DNA from: Paraphysomonas bandaiensis
Lineage: Eukaryota > Chrysophyceae
NCBI GenBank assembly: GCA_965644295.1
Contig: CBFFRP010000335.1
Coordinates: 62,001 to 126,000 of the forward strand
DNA: 64,000 nt
Direction: 5' to 3'
Position 1 is the first letter of the stretch, and each line of letters starts with the position of its first letter. The notes beneath the pieces are model-generated. The model was not told where the DNA came from and did not search any database. It saw only the letters and a program-made list of their open reading frames with translations. Shown here one piece after another: positions 32,503 through 44,328 of this stretch. Made by a program: the position numbers and the translations under genes.

Positions 32503-34483
32503 GATAATAGACTTACGCTTATTCAGTGTGGTAAAAGTGTTCGTTAATGCAGTTGAGATGCACTCAGGGGTGTTCTGCAGAGCAGACTACATGCACTCGC
32601 CTTCCATCTTGCTGTAGGATACACATGTACTGCTGACCGTGTACGTATACCGGACACTATACGGTGAGAGTGTGATATACAGTGTGGCGAAAGATGCACA
32701 GGATTCGACAACAGCAGTGTATTACACTTGTATATTAGGACTACAGAGCAGTAAAAATCCAAGTGCGTGTCCCAACATTCTGCTGTACATTGCATGGTCA
32801 ATGCAAGCACTTTAGAGGGTATGTGTAATTTAACGTAGAAACCTGGCATAAACCACAACCATCTAGGTGCTGTCTTCAGCGTGTCTTCATTTTCTACTCC
32901 TACCCTTTTCTTAATACGACGCTCTTTAGAAGGGTAGGGAGAGTAGATAGCATGGTAAAAAACTACCCTTTCTAACTACGGAAACCCTTAAAAAGCGGGA
33001 TTTTCTTAGAATCAAGCACCATAGCCGGCCAATCAGGAGGCAGTGATCTGAACTTTGTGTGTACAGAGAGCATCCGACGCACGAGCACAGGTCGACGCCT
33101 TTACTAACCTAACTACTCATTCGGGACTTCCGTTCCTGTACTCGCCTTTCGTTTCTTATATAAGAGCTTTCACAAGAGCATTAGAGTGAGCTCGTAGATA
33201 AGACTGTAGAGCTGTCCTCTGACAGATATCCTTCCAAGGCTCATATCCCGAGACATCATAATCTGACCAGAGAACCACTGGTTCTAAACAGTCTAGTACT
33301 CCGACCTCCCGCTAACTAGAAACTAGAGGGTATATATATAGCACCCTCAACAGTTACGACTTTCATCAGCGTCTAGTTTCTAGTTAGCTAACTAAAGGAA
33401 GGCACATGCTGGGAGAGCCACACGATATATATTGTAGTCATATTTGTCATCTTGATGCTCACTTTTCGGCAAATTTATTATTACGCTTTGTTGATAGCTA
33501 TAATTTTATTTCTTAGAGGAACTTGATGTACGGCGACATTCCCATCACTGAAGATCAAACTGGATTCAAGTTCAATAGGTACAGCTTTCCTTCAATACTG
33601 TTTGAAAGTGATTGTAAAGGCACTCTATGACCCACGCCTTCATTGACCACTTCTCTTCCCATAACACTGACAAGGGATCCATCGGTATATACTAATAAGC
33701 TATATAGAATACACATACACGTTTGTGTTAAGCAGATATGCACACAAGCATTAATTGTTATGTTTGAATATTTGTTTCGACCCTCTGCAAGCGATTAATA
33801 TGCTGTGCGTTGAGAGCAAGTATCGTAGACAGTTACAATCAATTGGATATAAAACGAATAGGTTAACACTAGATAATAGCAATTGCACTAGATCAACTCG
33901 AAACAATAAGCCCCAAAATTTTAATACTAGCTCCAACAATTGTACCCCTACCACAAAAAATTTAGTCGGGTTACCTGCTGAAGCAACTGACTCTAACACA
34001 GTACGCATGATACGAGGAACACAATCCTGATAATTACGACGTGACCCAAACAGTGAGGAACTGGGTGCTACGACACCAATTCACCTTCATCAGATGTGGC
34101 ACTTAAGCTTTGAACTCTCCGTTAAATTTCTTGAAATATTGTTTCGAAGTATTTGTTTTGAAGATAGATTGCTTGCAATGACACCATATGATCTTCTATA
34201 TCAATTAAAGGATGAACTATAATTAAGAGTGTTTGGCTCATCATTGTGGTTTCCCTAAACCATAAACTGCGTAATGTAATAACGTCACTTTCAAATGACT
34301 GTTAACATTGTGTACAACATAAAAGATAGCTTTTCTTCAAACACAGAAGAAGTTTACGTTTTCTCCGCGTGCTAATAAGAGTGTTCTGTCGAATATACAA
34401 CCTTTATGGACACAGAAGTGAGTTTATGATTAATAAATTATACATGAAAAAGTTGTGAAGTGTTAAGATTAACGGGAAATATT
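32503..34483. other. Gene-poor region upstream of GPX
   Basis: 32560-32880 resembles the divergent promoters (CTTGCTGTAGG, GACAACAGCAGTGTATTAC, TTCTGCTGTACATTG), but no plus-strand gene follows. 32900-33300 is of different composition, with CTTATATAAGAGCTTTCAC; it could be a solo LTR, though TG..CA ends and a target duplication were not found. A perfect palindrome lies at 33311-33388. A 33755-33860 block recurs inverted inside the element at 34484-34797. Confidence 0.5.
33311..33388. repeat. Perfect 17-bp inverted repeat, 44-nt spacer
   Basis: Arms GCTAACTAGAAACTAGA (33311-33327) and TCTAGTTTCTAGTTAGC (33372-33388) are exact complements around a TATATATATAG-containing spacer. It may be the end of a transposable element or a cruciform-forming site; nothing decides between them. 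Confidence 0.7.
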
Positions 34484-34797
34484 ATTCAACCTAGTCAATT
34501 TGGTTGGCAATCCTAGTCATACCAAAATTGGTGGAATAACCTCTAGTCAAAGTAATAAATGACTCATCCCAGTTGTTCTTATATCCATTGATGACACACT
34601 GTGACTGTTTAGGATACCATCTCACACCACACAATATATTAGTGGCTTACAGAGCATCAAAAAAAACATTCAACCATAGCAATGAACTCATATATACAAA
34701 ACATGTAATGACTAGGCGAGTAATTATAATGATCGTTGTAGTTATAAGCCAGTACAATTTATGACTAGGTTTATAACAAAAATTGACTAGGTTGAAT
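34484..34797. mobile_element. 314-bp element with 18-bp terminal inverted repeats
   Basis: Ends ATTCAACCTAGTCAATTT (34484-34501) and AAATTGACTAGGTTGAAT (34780-34797) are perfect complements. A second inner pair, CCTAGTCAT near 34512 and ATGACTAGG at 34761-34769, extends the arms. It has no coding capacity. The interior block (CTGTTTAGGATACCATCTCA through CAGAGCATCAAAA) resembles, inverted, the sequence at 33755-33860. No clean target duplication is visible. Confidence 0.65.
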
Positions 34798-34916
34798 TGT
34801 TTATTACTTTGACTAGTAGGTATTTACGCCTAAAATAGTGTGCTAGGAAATATACACCACTTAGACTAGGGTGAATAATTTTCCCAGTATGTTGGACTAG
34901 ATGGGTGGGCGTAGAG

Positions 34917-36491
34917 CAGGGCCTGGTAATCATTAATGGCCTATTAATGGTAGTCCAGTTCCCGGCAATTATAATGGCCATTAATACCTACTAACTTAAA
35001 GTAGATTGCACGACTCATATAATAGATAGTGTTGAGCTCCCTTAATTACTAATTTCTAGTTAAATAGCAGACTACAAATTTTAACTACTTCTCGTTCTCT
35101 ACTGGCACATCAGGATCTTCTTGGAGGGCTTTATGGAGGATATAAACATCCCACAACATGTAATTGGCTCGTAGAGATAGCAACGATTCTAGACGATATG
35201 GGCTCATGTTTCTAAGCTCAGGTGTCATATAATCAACTTTGCACGACTAAAGAGCCTCTCAACAACATTAGATTGTGTTTCAATATGAAGCAAGCAGCGG
35301 TAGTTGGACTCATAGGTACCAAGTCGAGCTCTCTTGGTGACCTCGGCGCTGTCCAGAACACGCTGTGCAGAATCAGTTTCTTCACTCTCGTCCTCGTTAT
35401 TTCTGTCGGGTACACCAACCTCCATGGATGAATCCAGTTGCAAATGTCTAACTGCTCTTCTTTCATTGCCTGTCAACTCTCTTTCATCGTTCCCTTGAAT
35501 TTTAGCCACTGTCTTTTCAAAATTTGCACTGGCAACAATGCTTGCATTCGGGGAAAGGTATGGATGCAGCTCTGGAAATTCTTGTAGTAGCATATATCAA
35601 ATAACTGGCGGGCTTGGTACAAATTGGTTCCATCTCTTCCGAAAATACTTATTCTCCACAATAGAAAATGGTACGTCGTTCATAACTATCCATTCCAGCC
35701 ACCGAAATAAGTTCCTTGCAGCAGGAGATACTTTTTTCTTACAAAAGACAATAAAGCGCCCCCGCGAAGTCTTTCACTTCCCAAAATTCTATCGAGTTCC
35801 TCTCGCCAAGAAAATTCCGCATGTTTGGTGCCCTTCTTCTTGACTATATGATTCACACAACTCGTGTAACCTCGCAGTATATCTTGTTAAAGGAGATCAT
35901 TGCACAACGAACAATAAGATACAGAGCACTGAGAGGATTCTCTAAAACCACTCGGAAGAAGACTCTGTAAATTACACTGCCATCAATTTTTTCGGCCATC
36001 GTCGTTGCTTCATATGCTGGATGGTATAAATACAGAGATACAGAGTATATTACTTCGCTTAGTTGTGTACTATAGCCTCTTTCAACTTTGGGGGAACAAG
36101 TGTTTTTATGAATGCTTTAAGGTGAAATATGCATATTTTCAATGATTATTTTAGAGTTTTTGGGTATATGAGTACGTTGCTATGGATATCGCTCAGGAAA
36201 CTATTCTCTAACTCTAGAATGCATTAAGAAGATAGTGAACAAGGTTCCCACAGAGTGCCTGTAGAGTTGTATGAACATTATTGTCTAATATTGTTTAGAG
36301 TTTCTTCGGGGTATAGAGGATATACTACATTCTATATTATCTTAATAACACTCAGTTCTATATATAGCAGCACAGGTCATTAATGGTAGTCCGGTTACCG
36401 GCAATTATAATGGCATTAATTAAAAATGTCCCGGCAATTATAATGGCCAGTAATGCATAATGCAAGTACCATTAATGGTTACCAGGCCCTG
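34917..36491 (-). mobile_element. hAT-superfamily DNA transposon relic with 8-bp target duplication
   Basis: The left end CAGGGCCTGGTAATCATTAA (34917) and right end ..CCATTAATGGTTACCAGGCCCTG (ending 36491) are 22/23-matching terminal inverted repeats of hAT type (CAGGG). Both sides carry the identical 8 bp GCGTAGAG (34909-34916 and 36492-36499), the hAT target-duplication length. Subterminal GGCAATTATAATGGCC repeats occur at both ends. Inside is a broken transposase (35085-35950). The element is 1,575 bp, short for an autonomous hAT, so internally deleted. Confidence 0.9.
35085..35950 (-). pseudogene. hAT transposase remnant (C-terminal part)
   Basis: Minus-strand pieces read in order, with frameshifts between them: LEWIVMNDVPFSIVENKYF, the hAT pattern ahead of the core; LSPNASIVASANFEK; and IETQSNVVERLFSRAKLI followed in a second frame by MTPELRNMSPYRLESLLSLR, the hAT C-terminal dimerisation region. 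At least two frameshifts (about 35230 and 35590) and the missing N-terminal half and catalytic core show it is dead. It lies within the TIR/TSD-bounded element 34917-36491. Confidence 0.8.
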
Positions 36492-36504
36492 GCGTAGAGT
36501 GTAG

Positions 36505-36625
36505 CAGGGCCTGGTAACCTTTAATGGTACTTGCATTACTGGCCATTATAATTGCTAGGGCCTTTTTTAGTGATGCCAATATAATTGCCGGGAAATTTAC
36601 TGTCATTAATGGTTACCCGTCCCTA
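36505..36625. mobile_element. Short hAT-type MITE next to the hAT relic
   Basis: Immediately beyond the relic's target duplication a second end begins, CAGGGCCTGGTAACCTTTAA (36505), facing a diverged right end (ATTAATGGTTACCCGTCCCTA, ending about 36625). With the relic's right end it forms a long palindrome, 36434-36491 against 36505-36555. It is probably a non-autonomous relative inserted beside the larger copy. Its own target duplication is unclear. Confidence 0.55.
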
Positions 36626-36880
36626 GTGTGGTGGTTGATTGTTACTAATGATAGCGACAACATGCACTTAGCAGTAGTCGCAAGCCATTGCTGTCAAGTT
36701 CTGGAGGAGAGCTACGACAAAAGTACATTTGCTACATTGAACATTTCATTATTTAGATAGATTACGCTTAAAACGCAGCAGGAAGATACATCCATTACAA
36801 TATTCCGTGCATACGCTACAGAGGTCTATGAGTTACTACAGTAACTTTCGTCCAACCTCATTCACTGCGTTTTTTGAAGT
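36626..36880. other. Spacer between hAT cluster and subtilase gene
   Basis: About 250 bp with no coding signal; it is probably the 3' flank of the minus-strand subtilase. Confidence 0.5.
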
Positions 36881-38191
<1,311 letters not shown>

Positions 38192-38588
38192 GATTAAAGA
38201 GTGTACCAGCTAATGAATGGGAGAGACGGATGTTTGTATCTGAATGCTGTGCTATGAGACGGATGTATAGGCATGTATACGTATAGATGTACATCTTACA
38301 CATCCCACAAAAATCTACCGCATACTGTCGCAGAATTTGGCAAAGAGGATCTTCAAGGGGTGCCACTTTTCAGTTTTACAATACAGTGTGTGTCTCTTAG
38401 CTTCGCTCATGGTTTAGTTGGAAGCAAGATTTCGTGTGTTCATATCACGCATTGGCTAACGGGCTCCTCCCGCAGTGTGAATAATAGTCTATGCTATCGA
38501 CGTGCTGATCATTTGCAGTAGTTGCGAGTGTATGCGCTGCTTATCTTATAGTTACACTAGTGGCATGTATGAATAGAGTGTGACTGTG
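38192..38588. promoter_or_regulatory. Divergent promoter region
   Basis: 397-bp spacer between the subtilase (-) and DNase II (+) genes. No exact TACTGCTGTA was found; ATGCTGTGCTATGAG near 38245 is the nearest resemblance. Shared regulation of two secreted hydrolases would make sense but is inference. Confidence 0.45.
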
Positions 38589-41242
38589 ATGCGGATTCTG
38601 TGTCTCTGGCAGTGTCTGTTGACAGTGTTTGCGGCTATCACACGAGCTCAGACGCTCAGTTGCTTAGATGAGAATGGTAGCCCAGTGGATAGCTGGGTTT
38701 CCCTCTCACAGGATGAAGACTATCAGTATTACTGGCATTCTGATAGTGGGTTTGTGAAGTCTGCATACAATCTCTCTCAGACATCAGAGGGGAACATAAT
38801 GTCGACTGTGAGCCAGCTATACGATACCAATTTGGATATGAATAATGTTGCGTATGCACTGTATAATGATGATCCTCCTCCCCCAGAGGGAACCGCATCA
38901 TCGACATATGCCCATTCGAAGGGGGTAATACTAACGAATGACAAACAGGGATTTTGGCTGATCCATTCGAAACCGAACTGGCCGAATGCTAGATCGACTG
39001 GCGCTGGCCCATTTCCTGATACGACATATTCTCAGAGTTTAATGTGCATCACTTTTAATGCCTCTTCATTTGACGATATAGCAATTGGATCGATGATAAA
39101 CTACCCATATATTTATGACTCTTTTATATCTACCAATCTCCAAGTCATGTTACCGAATCTATCCCTATGGCTGAGCGGTGAAAAAAGCGCGCTGTTGAAT
39201 ACTACAATTAATTTGACATCTGCTGGTGGTGTGAATTATACACAGTTTGCAAAGAGCAAGGCATGGGGAAAGGATTTATACGATGATTTTGTTGCACCTG
39301 TGCTGGAAACTGGTCTCAATGTAGAGACTTGGCGTAGTGGGAGTGGAGGCAGGTATGCGTACACTTCATGCTGGTGAAATTACGCGCTATTGATAATCTG
39401 CTATTATACTATGCATGTTTTGTGTAGCATATTGTGGACTTTTTTTTGATTCGTTGTGCAGAATGAGTAGCATTTGCGAAGATGCTGACGACGATACATG
39501 GGCCATCCATACCGTCCCATACACCATCCTCGAAGTGTCGGAAGTTACGATGCCAGATGGTGCAAGTTGGTTAGGCACAAAAGATCACAGCAAATGGGTA
39601 CGAGATTTTTGCATAATTCGATTACTGATGTTGTGATTGCGCTGTACTGTGGTGACAGGCGAGCTCTATTGAGGGTCGTTCGGTATGCATTGGGGACATT
39701 AACCGAATGTGTTCTCAAGAAGCAAGAGGCGGTGGTACAGTTTGTATTACAGTCGACGACAATAATCTATGGGATTCATTTGATGCAGCCGTTACGGACA
39801 CTGAAGAGTGTTGGCAATACAACCCATGCACATCTACTTCCCAATGCTACTGGTGCCCAATATTCAGTCCCACTCCAGCGCCAACTGAGGTTGCGGTTCC
39901 GACCATCAGTCCAGCTCCTACGGCATCACACGCACGTACAGTAACGGTTGGAGATGTTGCTATTGTCCTCTTTAATTCTGGTATACATCTTTATCAGTTA
40001 AACACAAGTATACAACTGTTTATGGGCATAGTATAGCACGTACTTTCACCGTTCGCTGACAGAGTGTACTCGTTATTATACTTAATATATATATTATTAT
40101 GTCTATTATCCCAGTTGTGAATATAATCGCATGATTGATGACATACTTGGCAGACAATGCGGACACCGTTACACTTGTTGCTTTGGACGCAGTTGGAGCA
40201 GGCACACTGGTTAGTTCACTTGGCTTGTAACTGGAATATCCCCGATAAATCTTACCGTTATTTTTTCTATGCAGCTCAAAATTACGGACAATGGATGGCT
40301 CGGGTCGTCATTTCGAAGTGGTGAGGGTGTTGTAGGTTTCTCTGTCACATCAACAGTTCCAGCTGGACATGTGTGGTCATATGAAGGAGCTGAAATAACA
40401 ACTCCATATGGGGTGTGGAGCAAGCTATCGGTAAGTATACTCAAATAATACCTCGACATGTGTCTCTTTACTTGTGCTGCAATTAAAATTTCCCTTGTGT
40501 TTACACTATTTCTGTCTCTTGTCGACAGGGTTCTTTCTCTCTGGCTACATCTGGCGACAATATTTTTGTTTATGTGGGAGATTCAGATTCGCCGGAGTTC
40601 TTATTCGGTCTCTCAACAGTTCCTTGGGTAAATAGCTCCAGTGATGTAGATACCACCACCAGTATGCTACCAGAGTCCCTGTCAACCGACACTGTTGATG
40701 CATCTATTGAATTCGAGGATGTAGACAATGGTATGTACAATGGGACAGTAGTAGGCAGTAAAAGTGACCTACTGGTCGACATATGCAGCCTCGAGTTATG
40801 GCGCACAAGTTCGTCGACACGGTTTCATCCCTCTTCATTGGAAGACTTTACGGTTCTGGAGACCACAAATTTTCCCACAACATCACCCACCTTGAGCCCG
40901 ACCAATATGTTGACCACTCTTCCCACAGCTTCACCCACCGTGAGCCCGACCGATATGTTGACCGCTCTTCCCACGACTCCAGGTAGTTTTTCGCCGTCAT
41001 TTATCCCAACACGGTACCCAACCAGTTTCCCCACTCCTGCACCATCTCATGTGGAAAAGAAGAACACCAGCATCAATAATGATGGAAGCTCATCAGGACA
41101 TTCCAAGATGGGAAAAACAGCTCTCATATCGGTGATTGTTGCCGCAGTACTATTTTTTCCTGTTCTTTTTATTGCGTGGAAGTACATAAATCTGTCTGAT
41201 CGTGAGGATGAAATACGATCATCTCTTGTTGAAATACCGTGA
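38589..41242 (+). CDS. Membrane-anchored DNase II with extra C-terminal ITDNGW-type domain
   Basis: The in-frame GTG at 38580 is skipped; ATG at 38589 starts a signal peptide (MRILCLWQCLLTVFAAITRA). The DNase II fold follows: ENGSPVDSWVSL, YALYNDDPPP, AHSKGVIL (first HxK), GFWLIHSKPNWPN, SQSLMCITF, KDHSKWASS (second HxK), SVCIGDINRMCSQEARGGGT. Introns occur near 39354-39461 (which removes the in-frame stop), 39598-39658, 39980-40160, 40210-40274 and 40432-40529. A PTPAPT stalk comes next, then a second domain (VGDVAIVLFNSDNADTVTLV, KITDNGWLG, FSLATSGDNIFVYVGD) like extracellular domains of bacteria and algae. A second stalk (TLSPTNMLTTLPTASPTVSP) and a membrane helix near the C-terminus (TALISVIVAAVLFFPVLFIA) end it. 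Classical DNase II is a soluble lysosomal enzyme of about 350 residues; this is about 700 and tethered. Both catalytic histidines are kept. Confidence 0.85.
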
Positions 41243-42465
41243 TTGTGTTTTGATAAGTGTTAGTGGCTGCAAGTGGTATTCAGTGCTGGCGTTGATACTC
41301 CAGTGCTCGTAGAATGTGTGATGACTCATTTTTAATATTAGAAATTCACACCACTTTTAATAATACCATGATTAGTTTAGGCACACTGAACTATTGTTGG
41401 ATCAACATTTTTGTGAACGAAAATATGCCCCAGTGCGTTACAGGTGTGGCAGTATTGTGGAAATAAATGTTATAGCAATATTGTCTTGACAATTCATATT
41501 AAATCATTACGGGTACATAACTGCTTAGGACATTTATCTACACGAAAAATATCTATTCCTTTCTTTTCATCTAACATTTTCATGTGTGTGTTCTATGCAT
41601 AACTATATAACTATGGTTCTAAAACTATGGAGCTATATATATATTACAATGTCTAGCAAAGCTACAACTGGGCTCACTATTCAGTGCTCTGTGGATATAT
41701 GGTTTTGTTCACGGACACTAAATTGAAAGTCTTAGTATGGCAATAGGCGTTAAAAATTTGCACCAGCTTAGTCTAGATGGACAAACTAGTCAAGCTAGAT
41801 AAGCATCTACCATTACTAACTAGTGTTTTTTATTGAAAGTCTTTTTTTATTATTATTGAAAGTCTTTTTATTTAGCAATAGGCGTTAAAAACTCGTTCCG
41901 ATATAGTGGCTAGTGGACTGCTAGACCTACTAGTTAGACCTCTACCCATAACTAATCAGCACAAATTCTATTATCCTACTATTTAGCGCTACAGAAGCTG
42001 CTTGTGCGTCGCCGCAAGCACCAGGGTGCAACCACTTCCGTATACTAACTAGTGTAAACTCTTATATCCTACTATTTAACGATACGAGAATTGCTTGTGC
42101 GTCGCCGCAAGCACCACGGTGCGACTATTCTCGCTATATGATATATGTGTACGTAGGGACGTTGCATATATGTATACATATAATGTAAAATGTATACTAT
42201 ATACTATATAATGATACAAATGACTTGAGCGTCCTTAGTAGAGATAATAATATGATGTCACGACTTTGTAACAGTAGTGAATGTCTGTTTATTAGCAATA
42301 AGCGTATAAGAGTCAGAACTAATGTAGGAAAACAATTTAACGAACTAGTGCTTAACTCAGACGATATCCTACAATTTTGCGCTACGAGCTGCATGTGCGT
42401 CCGTCACCGCGAGCATCAAGGTGCAGCCACTTTCGAGTCGGCTGAACAATATCTGCTGATTATAT
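41243..42465. repeat. Gene-free region of stacked repeats (copies 3-5 of the hairpin core)
   Basis: ATTGAAAGTCTT..AATAGGCGTTAAAAA blocks occur at about 41723 and 41851-41890, the second with a local TTATTATTGAAAGTC duplication. Hairpin cores follow at about 41998-42028, 42087-42117 and 42387-42424 (the last diverged), each preceded by ATCCTACTATTTAACG-type sequence. AT-rich, no genes. Confidence 0.65.
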
Positions 42466-43950
42466 ATGCGGCTCACATTAGTTTCCAGGAGAAATATCCC
42501 CCATAACACCACGAAAAGGTGCGAGTTCGACTTTGTTGAGGCTCTTTGTTACAACTGGGAATCATATATCTATTCAATAGACTTTAAGCCCCAGGGAATA
42601 TTTTACGAATGCCTCGCCACCACAGCTCTTAAACAGCGCCCAATACAATGGACGCGTTCGCACACAAGCAACTGGACCTACACTGACCACGGCATTTATA
42701 TAGCTGACGCCGCCGCCAGCGGCGACTGGAAGACACTAGACAAAGTGCTCGGAGCCTCCAACTACAGTGTTGTCACAACAGACGCTACGCACATACTGGA
42801 AGAATTCTTCACCACGGGTCAATGGCACTGGCGTAGATACGATACACACCTCCTCACAGACCTCGGTCCTATGCTAGGAGACGTTACAGATCTCCACCAC
42901 CAGTGGGACCTCCATCACTACACCCTCCGACGAGATAGCATGTATGCTGCACAAACGCAACGAGACCCGCAGTATTGGACACGCAGCGGAACAAGGCTCC
43001 CACACAAGCTCCATCCCCTTCGTACCCATAACTCCTCCAAACACTACATCCCCCTCGCAGAGCGTATACGCGAGACGGCATACGTATGGGACAAATCCTT
43101 TGCAATGGGTAGAAACCGAGCCAAAGGAAAATCCGGACACGATCGCACAACGGCTTCCACATGCGCAGACTGTGCACACCCCACAGACAACATGGCGCAC
43201 ATGCTTCTCACCTGCACTCACCCTGACATCATTCACATACGTGAAGATGTCCACCAAGCACACCACAATAAGCTTGACAAACTTCGCACGCGCACGCTCC
43301 CCCATCCCTGGTTTTACACCGCCATATAACCAAACTAGCCAAAGCCGCATGGAACCCAGCCACCCCCCAGGTTGAGCGCTACTGGACCGGCCACATTACT
43401 GCCACACAAATGGCCGACGCATTCGGACGCCACATATCCAGCTCACTGCTCGAACATCAATTCCACGCCCTAGAAAAATCCATCGCCTCTATCCTACTCC
43501 CCCTATATGATGGAGGGCTCCGCATGCTTCGCAATAGGGGACACAGACACCACAACGTAGACACGGCACCGGCGACACCGGTCCCGACACACGCAAAGCC
43601 CCGCCAGCCCCAGGATACCCACCCGACACCAAAAGTACTCCAGCTACTCCAGGCGACATCCACCCCACGAACTACACTCTCTGCAAGAGCCCAGACCCGA
43701 CAGAGGCAAGCGCAACCACTCCGGAAACAACTTCTCCTTACTTGTAGCCGAAACCCCACCTCAACAACCAGCACCATCTCCACCACCGACTTGCACTCTC
43801 ATATACAACTCGCCTCACCCACCCCCCACATAATCCATGGCACAGGCCCGCCAGACACATTGCCCAAAGGTAGACCCCCCGACTAACCTCACTACAAGGG
43901 ACGGTTGCACCATGGTGCTCGCAGCGATGCACAAGCAGTCCCGAGACGGT
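42466..43950 (+). pseudogene. GC-rich retroelement-like remnant (RNase H/RT C-terminal type)
   Basis: One long frame (to 43329) continues in another frame to about 43886 after a frameshift near 43310-43330, where AKAAWNPATPQVERYWTGHI reads on into ADAFGRHISSSLL. IQWTRSHTSNWTYTDHGIYI followed by AD resembles the end of an RNase H domain. CADCAHPTDNMAHMLLTC is a C-x2-C..H..C cluster like the zf-RVT motif found after the reverse transcriptase of LINE-type elements. The Thr/Pro-rich tail is low complexity. The region is clearly more GC-rich than its flanks. Hairpin cores in opposite orientations flank it (about 42387 + and 43895-43950 -). No catalytic RT core is present. Exact class uncertain. 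Confidence 0.55.
43895..43950 (-). repeat. Hairpin-core repeat, copy 6 (inverted)
   Basis: On the reverse strand: GACTGCTTGTGCATCGCTGC, then GAGCACCATGGTGCAACC. It is in inverted orientation to copies 2-5 and closes the GC-rich remnant, so the repeat may be a terminal or subterminal sequence of the element. Confidence 0.65.
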
Positions 43951-44328
43951 TGCCCGCCACTAGTAGTATATAGCAAATCTAGTTATTAGCTAGTCTATAG
44001 ACATAAACTAGTTTCTGTACGCAACCGTACTCATGTAATAATCAGACTTTCATACATAATTCTTCAGCTATTTAGTGCTAAATCTCTAGTTAGATTAAAT
44101 GCTATATTCGAGAAAATGCATAATAAGTGTACCATTTAGCATTCACTTGCGCCGCTATATAGTTTGTGTAAAACATATTATGAAACTGGAACGTATGTGT
44201 AAACTGTTTGATGAAAAATAACTATATTATAATATATTACTTCGCATTTATAGCGTTATATTAACACATGAGCTAACAATAGACACTAGAAACAGTTTAC
44301 ACAATAAAGCTGCATGAAACTGCTATAC
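43951..44328. other. AT-rich spacer
   Basis: No coding signal; sequences such as ACTAGTAGTATATAGC and AGCTAGTCTATAGAC resemble other repeat-flank DNA in the window. It ends at the 3' end of the minus-strand UBL/SAM gene. Confidence 0.5.

Noticed and set aside
42944-43375. Overlapping frame at 42944-43375 and antisense frames at 42874-43786
   Set aside because: They are shadows of the GC-rich retroelement-like frame; the main strand carries the recognisable HT..AD and Cys-cluster motifs.
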